A stretch of 64,000 nucleotides of DNA from Cyanobacteria bacterium REEB459 (GCA_018970085.1 JAGWXD010000001.1:186001-250000), one strand, 5' to 3'. Positions 36,517 to 46,934 are shown, numbered from the stretch's first letter. Made by a program: numbers and translations. The notes: a model not told the origin generated them from the letters alone.

Positions 36517-37314
36517 ATGGCCAACCTATTTTTTCGATCGCCGCTATCTCTATCCCTGATGGGCGCTCTAGTCAGTGGTCTGAGCTGGTTGGGGGTGTGC
36601 CCACGAGCCCTGGCGTTAACCACCGATCAAATTGTTGCTAAGCTGAATCAAATTCCCGTCTTTATGGTCCACGACGCCAAGGGAGAGCAGCTCAAGGCCG
36701 TTAGCGAGACTGACCAGAAAGTTCAAGCTCCCGTAGTGTTTCTAGACGGTCCTACGGCCGCTCAGGTGGTACAACGACTCCAGAGCCAGGGTCAGCAGGC
36801 CAAAATTGATGTCGTTGACCTGGGCAGCATATACAAACAGTCCGCTGCAGATGGCACGGCTGGGCCCCTACTTTACTTCCCCATCAATACCGAACTAACT
36901 ACTGCAGAAAAATTACAACCAGGCTTCAAGGGAGTGCCTCTGTTTATTCCCCGGCGAGGCCAGAGTGATTCCTACCTACCCTTCGTCCAAGATAACCAGG
37001 TTTCCCTGCCCATGTTTTTCTCCCGGGATGACCTGCAAACTTACTTGAATTGGGTATTCAAAGATAATCCCAATGGGGCCAAGGAAATCGTGGTAGAGGT
37101 GCGCTCCCTTGAATGGCTGCTGGGGGCGATGGCGGCAGCTAAAGACACCACCATGAATAATCAGTTACAGCAAATTCGCCTGTTTCCCTCCACCCAGGTG
37201 CTCGACTTTTTAAATACTATTCAGACCCAGCAACAATCTAAGCCCCAGGCTCCGGCTTCGGCGCCGGCCCAAAATCGAGCTCAGCCTGGACCTGCTCCCC
37301 AACCGCGGCCCTAG
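36517..37314 (+). CDS. Tic22-like periplasmic/thylakoid protein
   Basis: 265 residues. Signal peptide (SLSLMGALVSGLSWLGV, cleavage near ALA-L at about residue 35) and the Tic22 family core: PVFMVHDAKGEQL, PVVFLDGPTAAQVVQRLQ, GVPLFIPRR and QVSLPMFFSRDDLQTYL. Cyanobacterial Tic22 proteins act in outer-membrane biogenesis and are essential or conditionally so; plant Tic22 is an import component. A Pro/Gln/Ala-rich tail of about 35 residues follows the conserved fold. Confidence 0.9.
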   Translation: MANLFFRSPLSLSLMGALVSGLSWLGVCPRALALTTDQIVAKLNQIPVFMVHDAKGEQLKAVSETDQKVQAPVVFLDGPTAAQVVQRLQSQGQQAKIDVVDLGSIYKQSAADGTAGPLLYFPINTELTTAEKLQPGFKGVPLFIPRRGQSDSYLPFVQDNQVSLPMFFSRDDLQTYLNWVFKDNPNGAKEIVVEVRSLEWLLGAMAAAKDTTMNNQLQQIRLFPSTQVLDFLNTIQTQQQSKPQAPASAPAQNRAQPGPAPQPRP

Positions 37315-37441
37315 GAGCGCAGCACCAGCTCTAGTTCCGCACCCGGTTTGGTCCTGAGGCGGCCAGGATCCGGGGGGTTTGTTACACTTAAAGCCATGAC
37401 TGAAGCCATCCTGTTTGTCCAGTCCGTAAGGATTACCTGCC

Positions 37442-38926
37442 ATGTCGGTTGCTCCCTTCTCCCTTTCCCTACCCAAGACTGACGATCTATTGTCCAGAGA
37501 GTACACGGCTCAGCGCGATCGCTTTGGCTCCTCCTGGGAGTCTACCCTGGCAACCCTACTGGGTTTAGGGCGAGCTGCCGGAGCTGACTTTGTTGAGTTT
37601 TTCCTAGAACGCAACAACTATATTAGTTGTCAAGCTGAAGACGATGCGATTACCAGCATCTCTCCCCGCCTTGTCACCGGAGCCGGGGTACGGGTATTTT
37701 TGGGGCAAGCCGATTGTTATGTCAGCACCAATAATCTTTCCTTCAACGGGCTCAAGGCTGCCCTGGATAAAGCCCTATCGATTATGGGCCTGACCTTGCC
37801 GGGGCCCGGTGCCAATTTGTTTGAAATCAACCTGGAATTACTGCGGGACTACGCCAGTGCTCGGGGTAAAGATGCCTGGCTGGAGCGCTGTAGCTCCATG
37901 CAGGATATGGGAGAGGTGCTGCTATCGGCTAATCAGGCTCTGGCCCATCAGGCCAGTCATGTGCAATCTCGCCGAGCCGTTTACTTTCGCGACTGGCAAG
38001 AGGTCATGGTGGCCGCCAGTGACGGCACCTTTGCCCGGGATATTCGCTTGACTCAGTCGGTGGCCTGTAATCTGCTCTGTGCCGATGGCGAGCACCGTTC
38101 CTCCATTGGTGAGCGCCTGGGCGATACCAGTAATCCCGAATTTCTAACCACCTGGGATTACCAAACCACCGCCGAGCATGTAGCCGATTCAGCCGGCAAA
38201 ATGCTCTACGCCGAATATTTAGAATCCGGTAGTTATCCGGTGATTATGGCCAATCAGTTTGGTGGTGTAATTTTCCATGAAGCCTGCGGTCACCTGCTAG
38301 AAACCACTCAAATTGAGCGGGGCACCACCCCCTTTATGGACAAAAAGGGCGAAAAAATCGCCCATGTTAATCTAACCGCCTGGGATGAGGGGCTGTCCAC
38401 CGATGCCTTTGGCACCATTGACATGGACGATGAAGGCATGCCGGCCCAGCGGACCCTGCTAATCGAAAATGGCATGCTTCGCAATTTCCTATCTGACCGG
38501 GCCGGTTCTATGCGCACTGGCCATCCCCGTACCGGTAGCGGACGTCGCCAGAGCTATACCTACGCCGCCGCCTCCCGGATGCGCAACACCTACATTGCCC
38601 CCGGTGATTATAGTCTCGATCAACTGTTTGCCTCTGTGGATAAGGGCATTTATTGTAAGAAAATGGGCGGCGGCAGTGTGGGGGCTACGGGACAATTTAA
38701 TTTCGCGGTAGATGAAGCCTATCTAATTGAGCATGGCCAGGTTACCAAGCCTTTAAAGGGGGCCACCCTGATTGGCGAAGCCACCGAGATCATGGATCGC
38801 ATTTCTATGTGTTCTAATGATCTAGGCCTGGCCCCTGGCTTCTGCGGATCAATTAGCGGCAGCATTTACGTCACCGTTGGCCAACCCCATCTTAAGGTTG
38901 ATGCCATTACCGTTGGTGGTCGCTAA
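37442..38926 (+). CDS. tldD: TldD-type metalloprotease subunit
   Basis: Catalytic subunit of the TldD/TldE heterodimeric zinc protease, which degrades unfolded peptides and processes some modified peptides. The metal motif HEACGHLLE (HExxxH) is in [16 protein letters not shown], and the C-terminal [15 protein letters not shown] and [10 protein letters not shown] blocks follow. 494 residues. The partner gene begins 47 bases downstream on the same strand. Confidence 0.94.
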   Translation: MSVAPFSLSLPKTDDLLSREYTAQRDRFGSSWESTLATLLGLGRAAGADFVEFFLERNNYISCQAEDDAITSISPRLVTGAGVRVFLGQADCYVSTNNLSFNGLKAALDKALSIMGLTLPGPGANLFEINLELLRDYASARGKDAWLERCSSMQDMGEVLLSANQALAHQASHVQSRRAVYFRDWQEVMVAASDGTFARDIRLTQSVACNLLCADGEHRSSIGERLGDTSNPEFLTTWDYQTTAEHVADSAGKMLYAEYLESGSYPVIMANQFGGVIFHEACGHLLETTQIERGTTPFMDKKGEKIAHVNLTAWDEGLSTDAFGTIDMDDEGMPAQRTLLIENGMLRNFLSDRAGSMRTGHPRTGSGRRQSYTYAAASRMRNTYIAPGDYSLDQLFASVDKGIYCKKMGGGSVGATGQFNFAVDEAYLIEHGQVTKPLKGATLIGEATEIMDRISMCSNDLGLAPGFCGSISGSIYVTVGQPHLKVDAITVGGR

Positions 38927-38973
38927 GTCAGCCCGTCTTCTAACCTTGGTTTCCCTTCATTTGGTTGTTTTCC

Positions 38974-40317
38974 ATGCCTACCCTTGAAGATATTGCCAGC
39001 TACGCAACCACCAGTGCCCAAAAGCTGGGAATTTACAAGTACGATGTTTACGGCGCTACGGTGGATGAAACCAGCGTCCAGGTTGACCAGGGTGATCCCA
39101 AGCAGGTAAAGGCCTCGAACCGCTCTAGCGTGATCGTTAGGGTTTGGAATGACCAGGGCAAGCTGGGGGTGACCTCCACCAGTGATGTCGATCCGGCGGG
39201 TATGGATCAGGCCCTGACCATGGCCCGGGATGCCAGCCACTTTGGTGTTGATGATCATATTCCCGATTTCAGTCCTGAGGCTCAAGCGCCCACCGCCAAG
39301 GTGGGGATCGAAACCTCAGCGGCCGCTCCGGTCAGTGATTTGATTACTAATTTGATCGATCTGGAGAAGCAATTACTGGCAGCCCATCCGGCCATTACCA
39401 GTGTGCCCTACAATGGATTGGCCCAGCGCCGCAGCGATCGCTTCTACCTCAATAGTGCCGGGGCCCTGCGTCAAGAAACCCGCACCTACGCTTCGGTTTA
39501 CCTTTACAGCAAAACCGCAGAGACTGGCCGTAAGCCCCGTTCCGCCGGTGCCATGCGGGTCCACCACGGCCTTGATCGCCTGGATCTGCAGGGCTGTGTC
39601 CGGGAGGCAGCAGAGAAAACCATCAGCCACCTCAACTACGAGAAAATTAGCTCCGGTAAGTATCGGGTTGTGTTTTCCGCCGAGGCCTTTTTGAGCCTGC
39701 TGGGGGCCTTCTCTAACCTCTACAACGCCCAGAGTATTCTTGACCGCCGTAGCCTGTCTAACGTAGACGACCTGGGCAAGCAGGTGGCCTCTCCCCTGCT
39801 GTCGGTCTACGATGATGCCCTCCACGCCGACAACATCGGTGTGGAAACCTTTGATGGCGAGGGTACCCCCACCCGGCGAGTGGGGCTGATTGAGCAGGGG
39901 GTATTGACCCACTTCCTCCACAGTGCCGGTACGGCCAGACGCTTGGGGGCGAGCCCCACCGGCCATGCCAGCATTGGGGCCAAGGTCAGCGTCAGTCCTA
40001 GTTTTTACCATGTGCTGCCGGGGCCGGAGCAACGCTCAGACTTGAGGCTGGAGACCGCCGATCAGGTGGTGTTGATTGACGATCTGCAAGCTCTCCACGC
40101 TGGGGTAAACGCCCTCCAGGGGTCCTTCTCCCTGCCCTTTGATGGCTGGCTCTACCGCCAGGGAGAGCGGGTCAGCATTGAGTCGGCGACGGTGGCTGGC
40201 GACTTTCGAGAGCTCTTGCAGCGAATTATCTACGTTGAACCGGAGGCAGACATTACCCCGGGCGGGGTTTGCCCCGGGATTTGGGTAGATGATCTATCGA
40301 TTACTGGGGAAAGTTAG
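38974..40317 (+). CDS. pmbA: TldE/PmbA-family partner protein
   Basis: TldD/PmbA family protein of 447 residues without the HExxxH zinc motif, so the non-catalytic partner of the preceding gene. VRVWNDQGKLGVTSTSD, YVYLYSKTAETG-type segment, and the C-terminal blocks RRVGLIEQGVLTHFLHSAGTARRLG and SLPFDGWLYRQGERVSIESATVAGDFREL are family-typical. ATG at 38974 is preferred over an in-frame TTG at 38965. Its stop overlaps the end of the convergent TPR gene by 17 bases. Confidence 0.92.
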   Translation: MPTLEDIASYATTSAQKLGIYKYDVYGATVDETSVQVDQGDPKQVKASNRSSVIVRVWNDQGKLGVTSTSDVDPAGMDQALTMARDASHFGVDDHIPDFSPEAQAPTAKVGIETSAAAPVSDLITNLIDLEKQLLAAHPAITSVPYNGLAQRRSDRFYLNSAGALRQETRTYASVYLYSKTAETGRKPRSAGAMRVHHGLDRLDLQGCVREAAEKTISHLNYEKISSGKYRVVFSAEAFLSLLGAFSNLYNAQSILDRRSLSNVDDLGKQVASPLLSVYDDALHADNIGVETFDGEGTPTRRVGLIEQGVLTHFLHSAGTARRLGASPTGHASIGAKVSVSPSFYHVLPGPEQRSDLRLETADQVVLIDDLQALHAGVNALQGSFSLPFDGWLYRQGERVSIESATVAGDFRELLQRIIYVEPEADITPGGVCPGIWVDDLSITGES

Positions 40318-42445
40318 TCCGCAAGGTATCTAGCTTTTGTTGTACAGCCGTCAGGGTAGGGCCTAAATCCTGGCTTTGCAGTAGGGTTACCGCCTGTTCG
40401 AGATCGGCAATGGCGTCCGCTCGATTACCCCGGGCTTCATAGACGGCGCTGCGGTAGCAATAGGGTAGGGGTGCCTGCGGCTCTACTACAATAGCCTGAT
40501 TATAGTCTGCCAGGGCGGCCTGGGCCATTCCCAGCTTTTGCTGGCATCGACCCCGGTAGAGGTAGGCTAATCCCAACTGAGGGTGATGCTGTAAAACCTG
40601 GCTAAAGGCGGTCATAGCAGTGCCATAGTTGCCCTGGTGCAGATGTAGCCAGCCGCGATTGCAATAGGGGGCAACCTGCTGGGGATCTTGCCGCAGCGCC
40701 TGCTGAAAGTCTTGATCGGCCAATTCCGTCAGGCCCAGTTCCAGGTGGGCCACCCCCCGGTTATTCCAGATCACCCCCTGGTAGGGAGCATGGTCGAGAA
40801 GTTGGGTGTAATCAGCAATGGCACGACGGCGATCGCCCAGGTCATGGTAGGTGGTAGCCCGGTTAAAGATGGCCTGGCCCTCCAGGGGGGCGAGGGCAGG
40901 ATTGGCAAACCCCTCAATTAGGGATTGAATCACTTGGGGCTGGGTAGTTCGCAGTTTAACCTCTAATTCTGGAATTGTCAGACTATGGGTTTTTAGGGTT
41001 TGCAAACTGAGAATGGCATAGGCTCGATCAGGGGAGAGGGGATGGCAAACCAGATAGCGCTCGACCGTACCGATGATTTTGAACTTAAACCGGTCTCGAT
41101 AGAGTTGTCGTAAAGATAGCAGTTGCTGGAGGGGGGCTTGTATGGTACTGGCCAGATCAACGGGTTGGCTCCAGCCCTGAGCGATCGCTGCCACCAAACG
41201 GGGCTGGTCTAGATTACCCTGATGGCACCAGCCCAGGGTGAGCTGACCTCCCCGTTGTAAAAACCGGCTAAACCCCTCGACTAAAGTCTCATCCAGAGTG
41301 GTCTGGGAACTCCAGGGCCAAACCAGCAAGATCCGGCCCTGGGTCTGCTCCAGAATTTGCCCCAGCAACTGCTCACCACCCCTCTGGTCAGACTGGCGAG
41401 GACCGCGATTCGGAAAATCAATGATCCAATCATGGTCAGGGGCACCGCCGACCCCTCTGGGGGTGCCTGACGGGTTCAGCTGATTTTCTAGGTATTGCAA
41501 CCGTTTGGTCAGGGGAATTAACCGTCGCCGACTCTCCTGCACAGACTCCTGAACAGCCTGGCTGACTTCAGCCATCTGCCCCCCGAGGCGATCCAGTTCC
41601 CGGCGGCTCTGGCTTAAACCATCCACTGAACCAATGGGAATTTGGGTCAGGGCCCGGTCTAAGTCGGCCTGTCGTTGGGCCAGGCTCCTAACATGGCTAA
41701 TCAGGTTGGAGAATTCATCCTGGGACACCCGATCGTCGCTGATCTCTTGATTGAGACTATCTTTTGGCCATGAAAACTGTTGCCTGAGATCGGTTTTTGC
41801 GGTTTCCCAACGCCTGGAGTGCTGGCGCATTTCTGCCCCTACGGATTGAAGCTCAATCTGGACTGCCAGCAGGTTGGTTTTTAAGTCAGATAACTCATCT
41901 TCCAGGGCTTTGAGTCGGGTCGGGTTGGCTAACAGGCTAACCTGGGTAGTTAACTGGTGGGTCGATTTGAGGATGGCAGCGTACTGCTCCTGGAGCTGCC
42001 TGACTTCCTGCTCCGTCGCCTTGAGAGCAGCGGTTCGGGGAAATTCCTGGGGATCGGCGATGTAGGTGCGTAGCCCATTAATGTCTTGGTACAGCCGGGT
42101 GAGGGAGCGGCTATTGCGATCTAACAGCGATCGCTGCATCTGGGTCAGAGTTTCAGGAGACGGCAAGGCCGTCACCCGCTTATTAAGATAGATCATCCCC
42201 TGTTCTAGCTGACGGTGGTGAGCCGTCAAGGTTTTTTCAACCCGGTTGAGCTGGTCCTGATGGCGGTGGCGGTAGGCCAGTTCTAAAAGGGCCAGGGCCG
42301 AAAGGGGGGCACAGGCGAAAAAAACATTCTGGCCCGCTACGGAAGCCAGGGTACCCAAACCAGAACTAACTACCAGAGCCCGTTCGGTCTGCTTTATCCA
42401 CGGAGAACTGGACACATACGCCTGCAAATTCGACGCTGTAGACAA
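40301..42445 (-). CDS. membrane-anchored coiled-coil protein with C-terminal TPRs
   Basis: 714 residues in clear segments: one or two hydrophobic helices near the N-terminus (about 24-58), long coiled coil (about 60-315), a compact mixed domain with GRILLVWPWSS and LQRGGQLTLGWCHQGNL (about 355-500, reminiscent of PLD-like folds but without an HKD motif), and four TPRs (about 535-690, e.g. NNRGVAHLELG, YCNRGWLHLHQGN, YLYRGRCQQKLG). No function recognised. The TTG at 42445 gives the longest product; GTG at 42415 is an alternative. No related neighbour. Confidence 0.8.
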   Translation of the reverse strand: MSTASNLQAYVSSSPWIKQTERALVVSSGLGTLASVAGQNVFFACAPLSALALLELAYRHRHQDQLNRVEKTLTAHHRQLEQGMIYLNKRVTALPSPETLTQMQRSLLDRNSRSLTRLYQDINGLRTYIADPQEFPRTAALKATEQEVRQLQEQYAAILKSTHQLTTQVSLLANPTRLKALEDELSDLKTNLLAVQIELQSVGAEMRQHSRRWETAKTDLRQQFSWPKDSLNQEISDDRVSQDEFSNLISHVRSLAQRQADLDRALTQIPIGSVDGLSQSRRELDRLGGQMAEVSQAVQESVQESRRRLIPLTKRLQYLENQLNPSGTPRGVGGAPDHDWIIDFPNRGPRQSDQRGGEQLLGQILEQTQGRILLVWPWSSQTTLDETLVEGFSRFLQRGGQLTLGWCHQGNLDQPRLVAAIAQGWSQPVDLASTIQAPLQQLLSLRQLYRDRFKFKIIGTVERYLVCHPLSPDRAYAILSLQTLKTHSLTIPELEVKLRTTQPQVIQSLIEGFANPALAPLEGQAIFNRATTYHDLGDRRRAIADYTQLLDHAPYQGVIWNNRGVAHLELGLTELADQDFQQALRQDPQQVAPYCNRGWLHLHQGNYGTAMTAFSQVLQHHPQLGLAYLYRGRCQQKLGMAQAALADYNQAIVVEPQAPLPYCYRSAVYEARGNRADAIADLEQAVTLLQSQDLGPTLTAVQQKLDTLRTNFPQ

Positions 42446-42688
42446 AACCCTGATCTTGGAATTCCAGCAAATTCTATAATTTGAATGCTAGAATCCCCAT
42501 TTACTCTATCTTCCCACGGTTCCAGTCGCTCAGGTTTGGAAAGTTTTCTAAAGAAACTCTACAGGATGGTGGAATAGCCTCTAAAAACTCTATGGTTTTC
42601 ACAGGTGATGTCTTTATCGATGCCAACCATTTTAGGTGGTTGTTTAGAAACAATTCTTGGTCTGTCTTGAGTAGATTTATAAAGTTCT

Positions 42689-44656
42689 ATGGCTACCCCC
42701 GCAATCGAATCAATTTTAAGTGAAACTCGCCTGTTCCCGGCTCCGGCCAGTTTCTCTGAACAATCCGCCATCAAGAATCTAGACGCATATCGAGCCCTAG
42801 CCGCTAAAGCGGCGGCTGACCCCGGTCAATTTTGGGCTGACCTGGCCAGCCAGGAACTGCACTGGTTTAAGCCCTGGCAGCAGGTATTAGATTGGCAGCC
42901 TCCCTTTGCCCGATGGTTTGTCGGCGGCCAGTTGAATATTTCCTACAACTGCCTGGATCGTCACCTGACCACCTGGCGGCGCAACAAGGCGGCCCTGATC
43001 TGGGAGGGAGAACCCGGGGACAGCCGTACCCTCACCTACGCCCAATTGCATCGGGAGGTGTGCCAGATTGCCAATGTACTGAAGCAGTTGGGGGTGAAAA
43101 AGGGCGATCGGGTAGGTATCTACATGCCCATGATCCCTGAGGCGGCCATTGCTATGCTGGCCTGTGCCCGCATTGGTGCCCCCCATACCGTCGTCTTTGG
43201 GGGCTTTAGTGCAGAAGCCCTGAAGGATCGCCTCAACGATGCCCAGGCTAAGCTGGTGATTACCGCCGACGGCGGCTTCCGTAAAGATAAGGTGGTGGCC
43301 CTGAAGGCGGCGGTGGATGTGGCTCTGGCGGAGAACAGTGTGCCCAGTGTTGAGCACGTGCTGGTGGTACAGCGCACTAAGGCGGCGGTGACCATGGTAC
43401 CCAACCGGGATCACTGGTGGCATGAGCTCCAAGCCGCTGCCTCGGCTGACTGCCCAGCGGAGCCCATGGATGCGGAGGATATGCTGTTTATTCTCTATAC
43501 CAGTGGCACCACCGGAAAACCTAAGGGGGTAGTTCATACCACCGGCGGCTATAACCTTTACACCCACATGACCTTTAAGTGGACCTTTGATATTAAGGAC
43601 ACCGATGTCTACTGGTGTACCGCCGATATTGGCTGGATTACGGGCCACAGCTATATTGTCTACGGCCCTCTCTCCAATGGGGCCACCAGCCTCATGTACG
43701 AGGGGGTGCCGCGGCCCTCTAACCCTGGTTGCTTTTGGGATGTGGTGGAGAAATACGGCGTCACGATTTTCTATACCGCACCAACCGCCATTCGCACCTT
43801 TATTAAGCTAGGGGATCACCTACCCAAGGCCCGTAACCTCTCTTCCCTGCGGTTGCTGGGCACGGTGGGGGAACCGATTAACCCCGAGGCCTGGATGTGG
43901 TACCACCGGGTAATTGGTGGGGAGCGCTGCCCCATCGTCGATACCTGGTGGCAGACGGAAACCGGCGGGTTTATGATTACTCCCCTGCCGGGGGCGATCG
44001 CTACCAAGCCAGGGTCCGCCACACTCCCCTTCCCTGGCATTCTGGCAGACGTGGTGGATTTGGAGGGTAATCCGGTGGCCGCCAACGAAGGGGGTTATCT
44101 GGTGATTAAACACCCCTGGCCTAGCATGATGCGCACGGTTTACGGCAATGATGAACGCTACCGCAGCACCTACTGGGAGCATATTCCCCCCCGGGACGGC
44201 CAGTACCTCTACTTTGCCGGTGATGGCGCCCGTAAAGACGAGGATGGCTATTTCTGGGTGATGGGCCGGGTGGATGACGTGATCAGTGTCTCTGGCCATC
44301 GCCTGGGCACCATGGAAATTGAATCGGCCCTGGTCTCCCACCCCGCGGTGGCAGAGGCAGCGGTGGTGGGCCGCCAGGATGACCTGAAGGGGGAAGATAT
44401 CTTTGCCTTTGTAACTCTAGAAAGTCAATACACTCCCAGCGAAGCCCTCAAAGACGACCTTAAAAACCATGTGGTCAAAGAAATTGGCATTATTGCCCGA
44501 CCCGGCGAAATTAAATTTGCCGATGCCCTGCCCAAGACTCGCTCCGGCAAAATTATTCGTCGCTTTCTGCGCAGTTTAGCTAGTGGTGAGGCGATCTCCG
44601 GCGACGCCTCCACCATGGAGGACCAAACCGTCCTCGATCAACTGCGCGAAGGCTAG
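42689..44656 (+). CDS. acsA: acetyl-CoA synthetase
   Basis: AMP-forming acetate-CoA ligase, 655 residues. P-loop [19 protein letters not shown], the A8 motif and the terminal acetylation-target Lys in [10 protein letters not shown] are all intact. The N-terminal extension (about 50 residues) is normal for AcsA. Region upstream (42446-42688) has a TATAAT at 42475-42480 without a good -35. Two GC-rich hairpins follow the gene at 44723. Confidence 0.96.
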   Translation: MATPAIESILSETRLFPAPASFSEQSAIKNLDAYRALAAKAAADPGQFWADLASQELHWFKPWQQVLDWQPPFARWFVGGQLNISYNCLDRHLTTWRRNKAALIWEGEPGDSRTLTYAQLHREVCQIANVLKQLGVKKGDRVGIYMPMIPEAAIAMLACARIGAPHTVVFGGFSAEALKDRLNDAQAKLVITADGGFRKDKVVALKAAVDVALAENSVPSVEHVLVVQRTKAAVTMVPNRDHWWHELQAAASADCPAEPMDAEDMLFILYTSGTTGKPKGVVHTTGGYNLYTHMTFKWTFDIKDTDVYWCTADIGWITGHSYIVYGPLSNGATSLMYEGVPRPSNPGCFWDVVEKYGVTIFYTAPTAIRTFIKLGDHLPKARNLSSLRLLGTVGEPINPEAWMWYHRVIGGERCPIVDTWWQTETGGFMITPLPGAIATKPGSATLPFPGILADVVDLEGNPVAANEGGYLVIKHPWPSMMRTVYGNDERYRSTYWEHIPPRDGQYLYFAGDGARKDEDGYFWVMGRVDDVISVSGHRLGTMEIESALVSHPAVAEAAVVGRQDDLKGEDIFAFVTLESQYTPSEALKDDLKNHVVKEIGIIARPGEIKFADALPKTRSGKIIRRFLRSLASGEAISGDASTMEDQTVLDQLREG

Positions 44657-44722
44657 GCGATGCTGGGACAGACCTAAGCTAACTATCTAGCCCGTTTGAC
44701 CATTGCCTAGGGGTTCTAGATC

Positions 44723-44780
44723 GCCCTGCCCCAGTAACTGAGGGGCAGGGCACTGGGTTGCGCCCTCTGTGCCAGAGGGC
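44723..44780. terminator. tandem hairpins after acsA, terminator-like
   Basis: First stem is a perfect 10 bp (GCCCTGCCCC/GGGGCAGGGC, 44723-44732 and 44742-44751). The second is a perfect 8 bp (GCCCTCTG/CAGAGGGC, 44762-44769 and 44773-44780) with a 3-base loop. Neither has a T-run of five or more, so classical Rho-independent termination is uncertain; they may protect the acsA 3' end. Confidence 0.5.
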
Positions 44781-45165
44781 ATCGGTCTTTAGTTCAGCTC
44801 AGTAAAAGTTACCTTGGAGTGTTCGAAATACCCCTTCAACCGAGTCATCTACCGACCCATCGACGGGTGTTTAAAACATCTTGATCAGGGTCAGCCCTAG
44901 ATAGGCGTTTCAAACATCCTTGCCGCTTTGCGTCAGCAAAGATTTTAGCCCCAACAGAATCATGGTTATTGATCTTCTTTCCCCGATCAAGGTCAGCCCC
45001 GGAAAGCCGGGTTCCGGGGTCTAAAGTGAGGAGTTGAATAACTGCCTTAGGGGCAAAGCACCGGCTCACAGTAGTGCCCTCAGTCTTGAAGATAAATTTG
45101 TATCTGACCCCGACAAGAGGGGTTAGAATTAAATTATTAAAAAAATGCTTACCCTACATTTTTCG

Positions 45166-45194
45166 GTGACAGATTTCGATCCCGTGATTATAAT
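45166..45194 (+). promoter_or_regulatory. sigma70-type promoter of the cyAbrB gene
   Basis: GTGACA (45166-45171), a 17-base spacer and a perfect TATAAT (45189-45194). Transcription would begin near 45201, leaving an untranslated leader of about 135 bases. In that leader a 4-codon open frame ATG-GAA-CTT-TCC-TGA (45320-45334) ends 2 bases before the start codon, possibly coincidental. Confidence 0.65.
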
Positions 45195-45336
45195 AAGCGG
45201 TACAAAACCACGGACAAAGATGTTATCGACTAGCAACCTCTCTAGAGTAGTTACAAAGCTACTGACTGAGACGGCCTAAATATAGATACTAAGACCGATA
45301 TAGCCTCATCCCTTCTCCTATGGAACTTTCCTGACG

Positions 45337-45723
45337 ATGGCAGAAAAACCAGCCCCCCTTACCGGTAAAGCACTGATTCAAAAGGTGAAAGAACTGTCTC
45401 ACCTGACCAAACGAGAAACCGCTAAAGAGTGCGGCTACTACACCTTAACTAAGGATAATCAACCCCGGATTAATTTATCGGGCTTCTACGATGCACTGCT
45501 GGAAGCCAAGGGTATTACCCTGGAACCAGAACTGGGCAAAGATGGCCGGGGGCGAGAACCTACCTATCGAGTTAGTGTGCACAAAAATGGTCAAATTGTG
45601 ATTGGTTCTACCTATACTCAAGAAATGGGGTTACAATCCGGTGACGAGTTTGAAATCAAACTGGGTTATAAGCATATTCATTTAAAGCAGTTAGATGGGG
45701 TTTCTATGGAGGAAGAAGATTAG
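45337..45723 (+). CDS. cyanobacterial AbrB-like transcriptional regulator (cyAbrB1/CalA type)
   Basis: 128 residues. The AbrB-like DNA-binding domain is in the C-terminal half (YRVSVHKNGQIVIGSTYTQEMGLQSGDEFEI, a swapped-hairpin pattern), with the cyanobacteria-specific N-terminal part KVKELSHLTKRETAKECGYYT. The sequence resembles the cyAbrB1 (CalA, Sll0359-type) subgroup more than cyAbrB2, mainly from the RETAKECGYYT and GRGREPT segments. It regulates carbon/nitrogen and redox gene sets. Terminator at 45963 follows. Confidence 0.88.
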   Translation: MAEKPAPLTGKALIQKVKELSHLTKRETAKECGYYTLTKDNQPRINLSGFYDALLEAKGITLEPELGKDGRGREPTYRVSVHKNGQIVIGSTYTQEMGLQSGDEFEIKLGYKHIHLKQLDGVSMEEED

Positions 45724-45962
45724 CCGTTAGCCAACGGGCAGGCTTTATAGCCAAGTTAGATACAAACGCTTTTCTATCTAACCAAAGGATTCCCCTATCC
45801 TTAGTAGGCAAGTTCTTTGTCTGTTACCTCTGACAGATATTTTTAGGGTCTTATCTGCACTTATCTACATAGTTATCTCAGCCAAGATCCCTTATCTACG
45901 GCTAGATTCCATAGGTGCCCTGGGTTCAGCAAGGCTGGTAGCTGAACAGAACCAAACCTGGT

Positions 45963-45988
45963 GCCACCCGCAATCGCTGGGTGGCTTT
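45963..45988 (+). terminator. terminator downstream of cyAbrB
   Basis: GCCACCC (45963-45969) pairs with GGGTGGC (45979-45985), followed by only three T. It lies in the gap between two convergent genes and may act on both strands. Confidence 0.5.
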
Positions 45989-46021
45989 ACTATAGCCAAT
46001 CAAAAGGGTTGTTTCAAATAC

Positions 46022-46879
46022 CTATTCCGATGGCATGACAACCACTGATTGAGAGAGAGCAACGCCAGCAGCCGCTATCATAATTAACCCAATAGCGACT
46101 ATCATTTGCACAGTCAGAGTTTCCCCTAAACCCAAAAAGCCTGTGGTGGCGGCGATCGCGGGTTCCAGGCTGAGCAATACCCCAAACCCATGCATAGAGA
46201 TGCGGCGCAGGGCGGCCATCTCTAAGGAACAGGGCAGGGCGGAGGAGAGCAAGGCGACCACTAGTCCCAACCCTAAAATGGAAGGAGACAGTAAGGCAGG
46301 GCCGGCGGCAACCCAGCCCCAAGGCAGCAGGGACAGCCCCCCCACGGTCATGGCCAAGGCCAATCCCTGACTGCCCTTAAAGACCTGACCGACCCGGGCT
46401 GAGAGCAACATATACAAACCCCAAGCGACCCCAGCCAACAGGGCCAACCCCAGCCCCCCACTGTCTAGCTCCGACCGGTGCAAAGGAGACAATAGCCCAA
46501 TTCCCAGGGCCGCCAGGGCCACCCATAATCCATCGATCCAGCGGCGGGAGTGCACCATGGCCACCACCAGGGGACCTGAGAATTCAACGGCCACCGCTAC
46601 CCCAATGGGAATGCGGGCGATCGCACCGTAGAAGCAGCTATTCATGACCGCCAGGGCCAGGCCAAACATCACCAGCAACTGGTATGTCTTGGCAGAATAC
46701 CCCGCCAACCGGGGTCGCTGCCATGCCATCAGCATCAGCGCCGCCAAACCAACCCGTAAACAGACCACCCCAAACGGGCCCACCTGAACAAATAGACTTT
46801 TGGCCAAGGCCGAACCCACCTGGGTAGAGACCATGGCAGCTACCATATAGATCAGAGCCAATCCATCCAGCTTGATCAT
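46022..46879 (-). CDS. EamA/DMT-family exporter (RhtA-like)
   Basis: About 285 residues and ten hydrophobic segments in two EamA repeats. The sequence (VGPFGVVCLRVGLAALMLMA, VAVEFSGPLVVAM, LSSALPCSLEMAALRR, LSLEPAIAATTGFLGLGE) matches the RhtA threonine/homoserine exporter branch of the drug/metabolite transporters. ATG at 46879 is preferred because it follows GGGAG; an in-frame TTG at 46894 adds five residues. Substrate unproven. Confidence 0.85.
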   Translation of the reverse strand: MIKLDGLALIYMVAAMVSTQVGSALAKSLFVQVGPFGVVCLRVGLAALMLMAWQRPRLAGYSAKTYQLLVMFGLALAVMNSCFYGAIARIPIGVAVAVEFSGPLVVAMVHSRRWIDGLWVALAALGIGLLSPLHRSELDSGGLGLALLAGVAWGLYMLLSARVGQVFKGSQGLALAMTVGGLSLLPWGWVAAGPALLSPSILGLGLVVALLSSALPCSLEMAALRRISMHGFGVLLSLEPAIAATTGFLGLGETLTVQMIVAIGLIMIAAAGVALSQSVVVMPSE

Positions 46880-46912
46880 TACCCCAACTCCCAAAACCCC
46901 ACAAAAGCATAA

Positions 46913-46934
46913 CTCCCGGCCCTGGGACCGGGAG
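46913..46934. repeat. stem-loop upstream of the EamA gene
   Basis: CTCCCGG (46913-46919) with CCGGGAG (46928-46934) around an 8-base loop, flanked by AGCA/TGCT that could extend it. On the minus strand it would lie in the 5' leader of the exporter gene. No T-run follows closely. Confidence 0.45.

Larger units (their letters stand above)
44657..45336. other. 680-base intergenic region upstream of the cyAbrB gene
   Basis: Contains tandem hairpins close to acsA (44723-44780), a third hairpin with CCCCGGAA/TTCCGGGG arms (44997-45019), and the cyAbrB promoter (45166-45194). An open minus-strand frame at 44845-45069 (74 codons) has no recognised similarity; it contains two loosely repeated segments (LSGADLD and LSRADPDQ) and I do not call it a gene. 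Otherwise AT-rich toward the right end. Confidence 0.5.

Noticed and set aside
44845-45069. Open minus-strand frame of 74 codons with two loosely similar segments
   Set aside because: The similarity between the segments is weak, no start signal is seen and the composition is not like the neighbouring genes; called intergenic.
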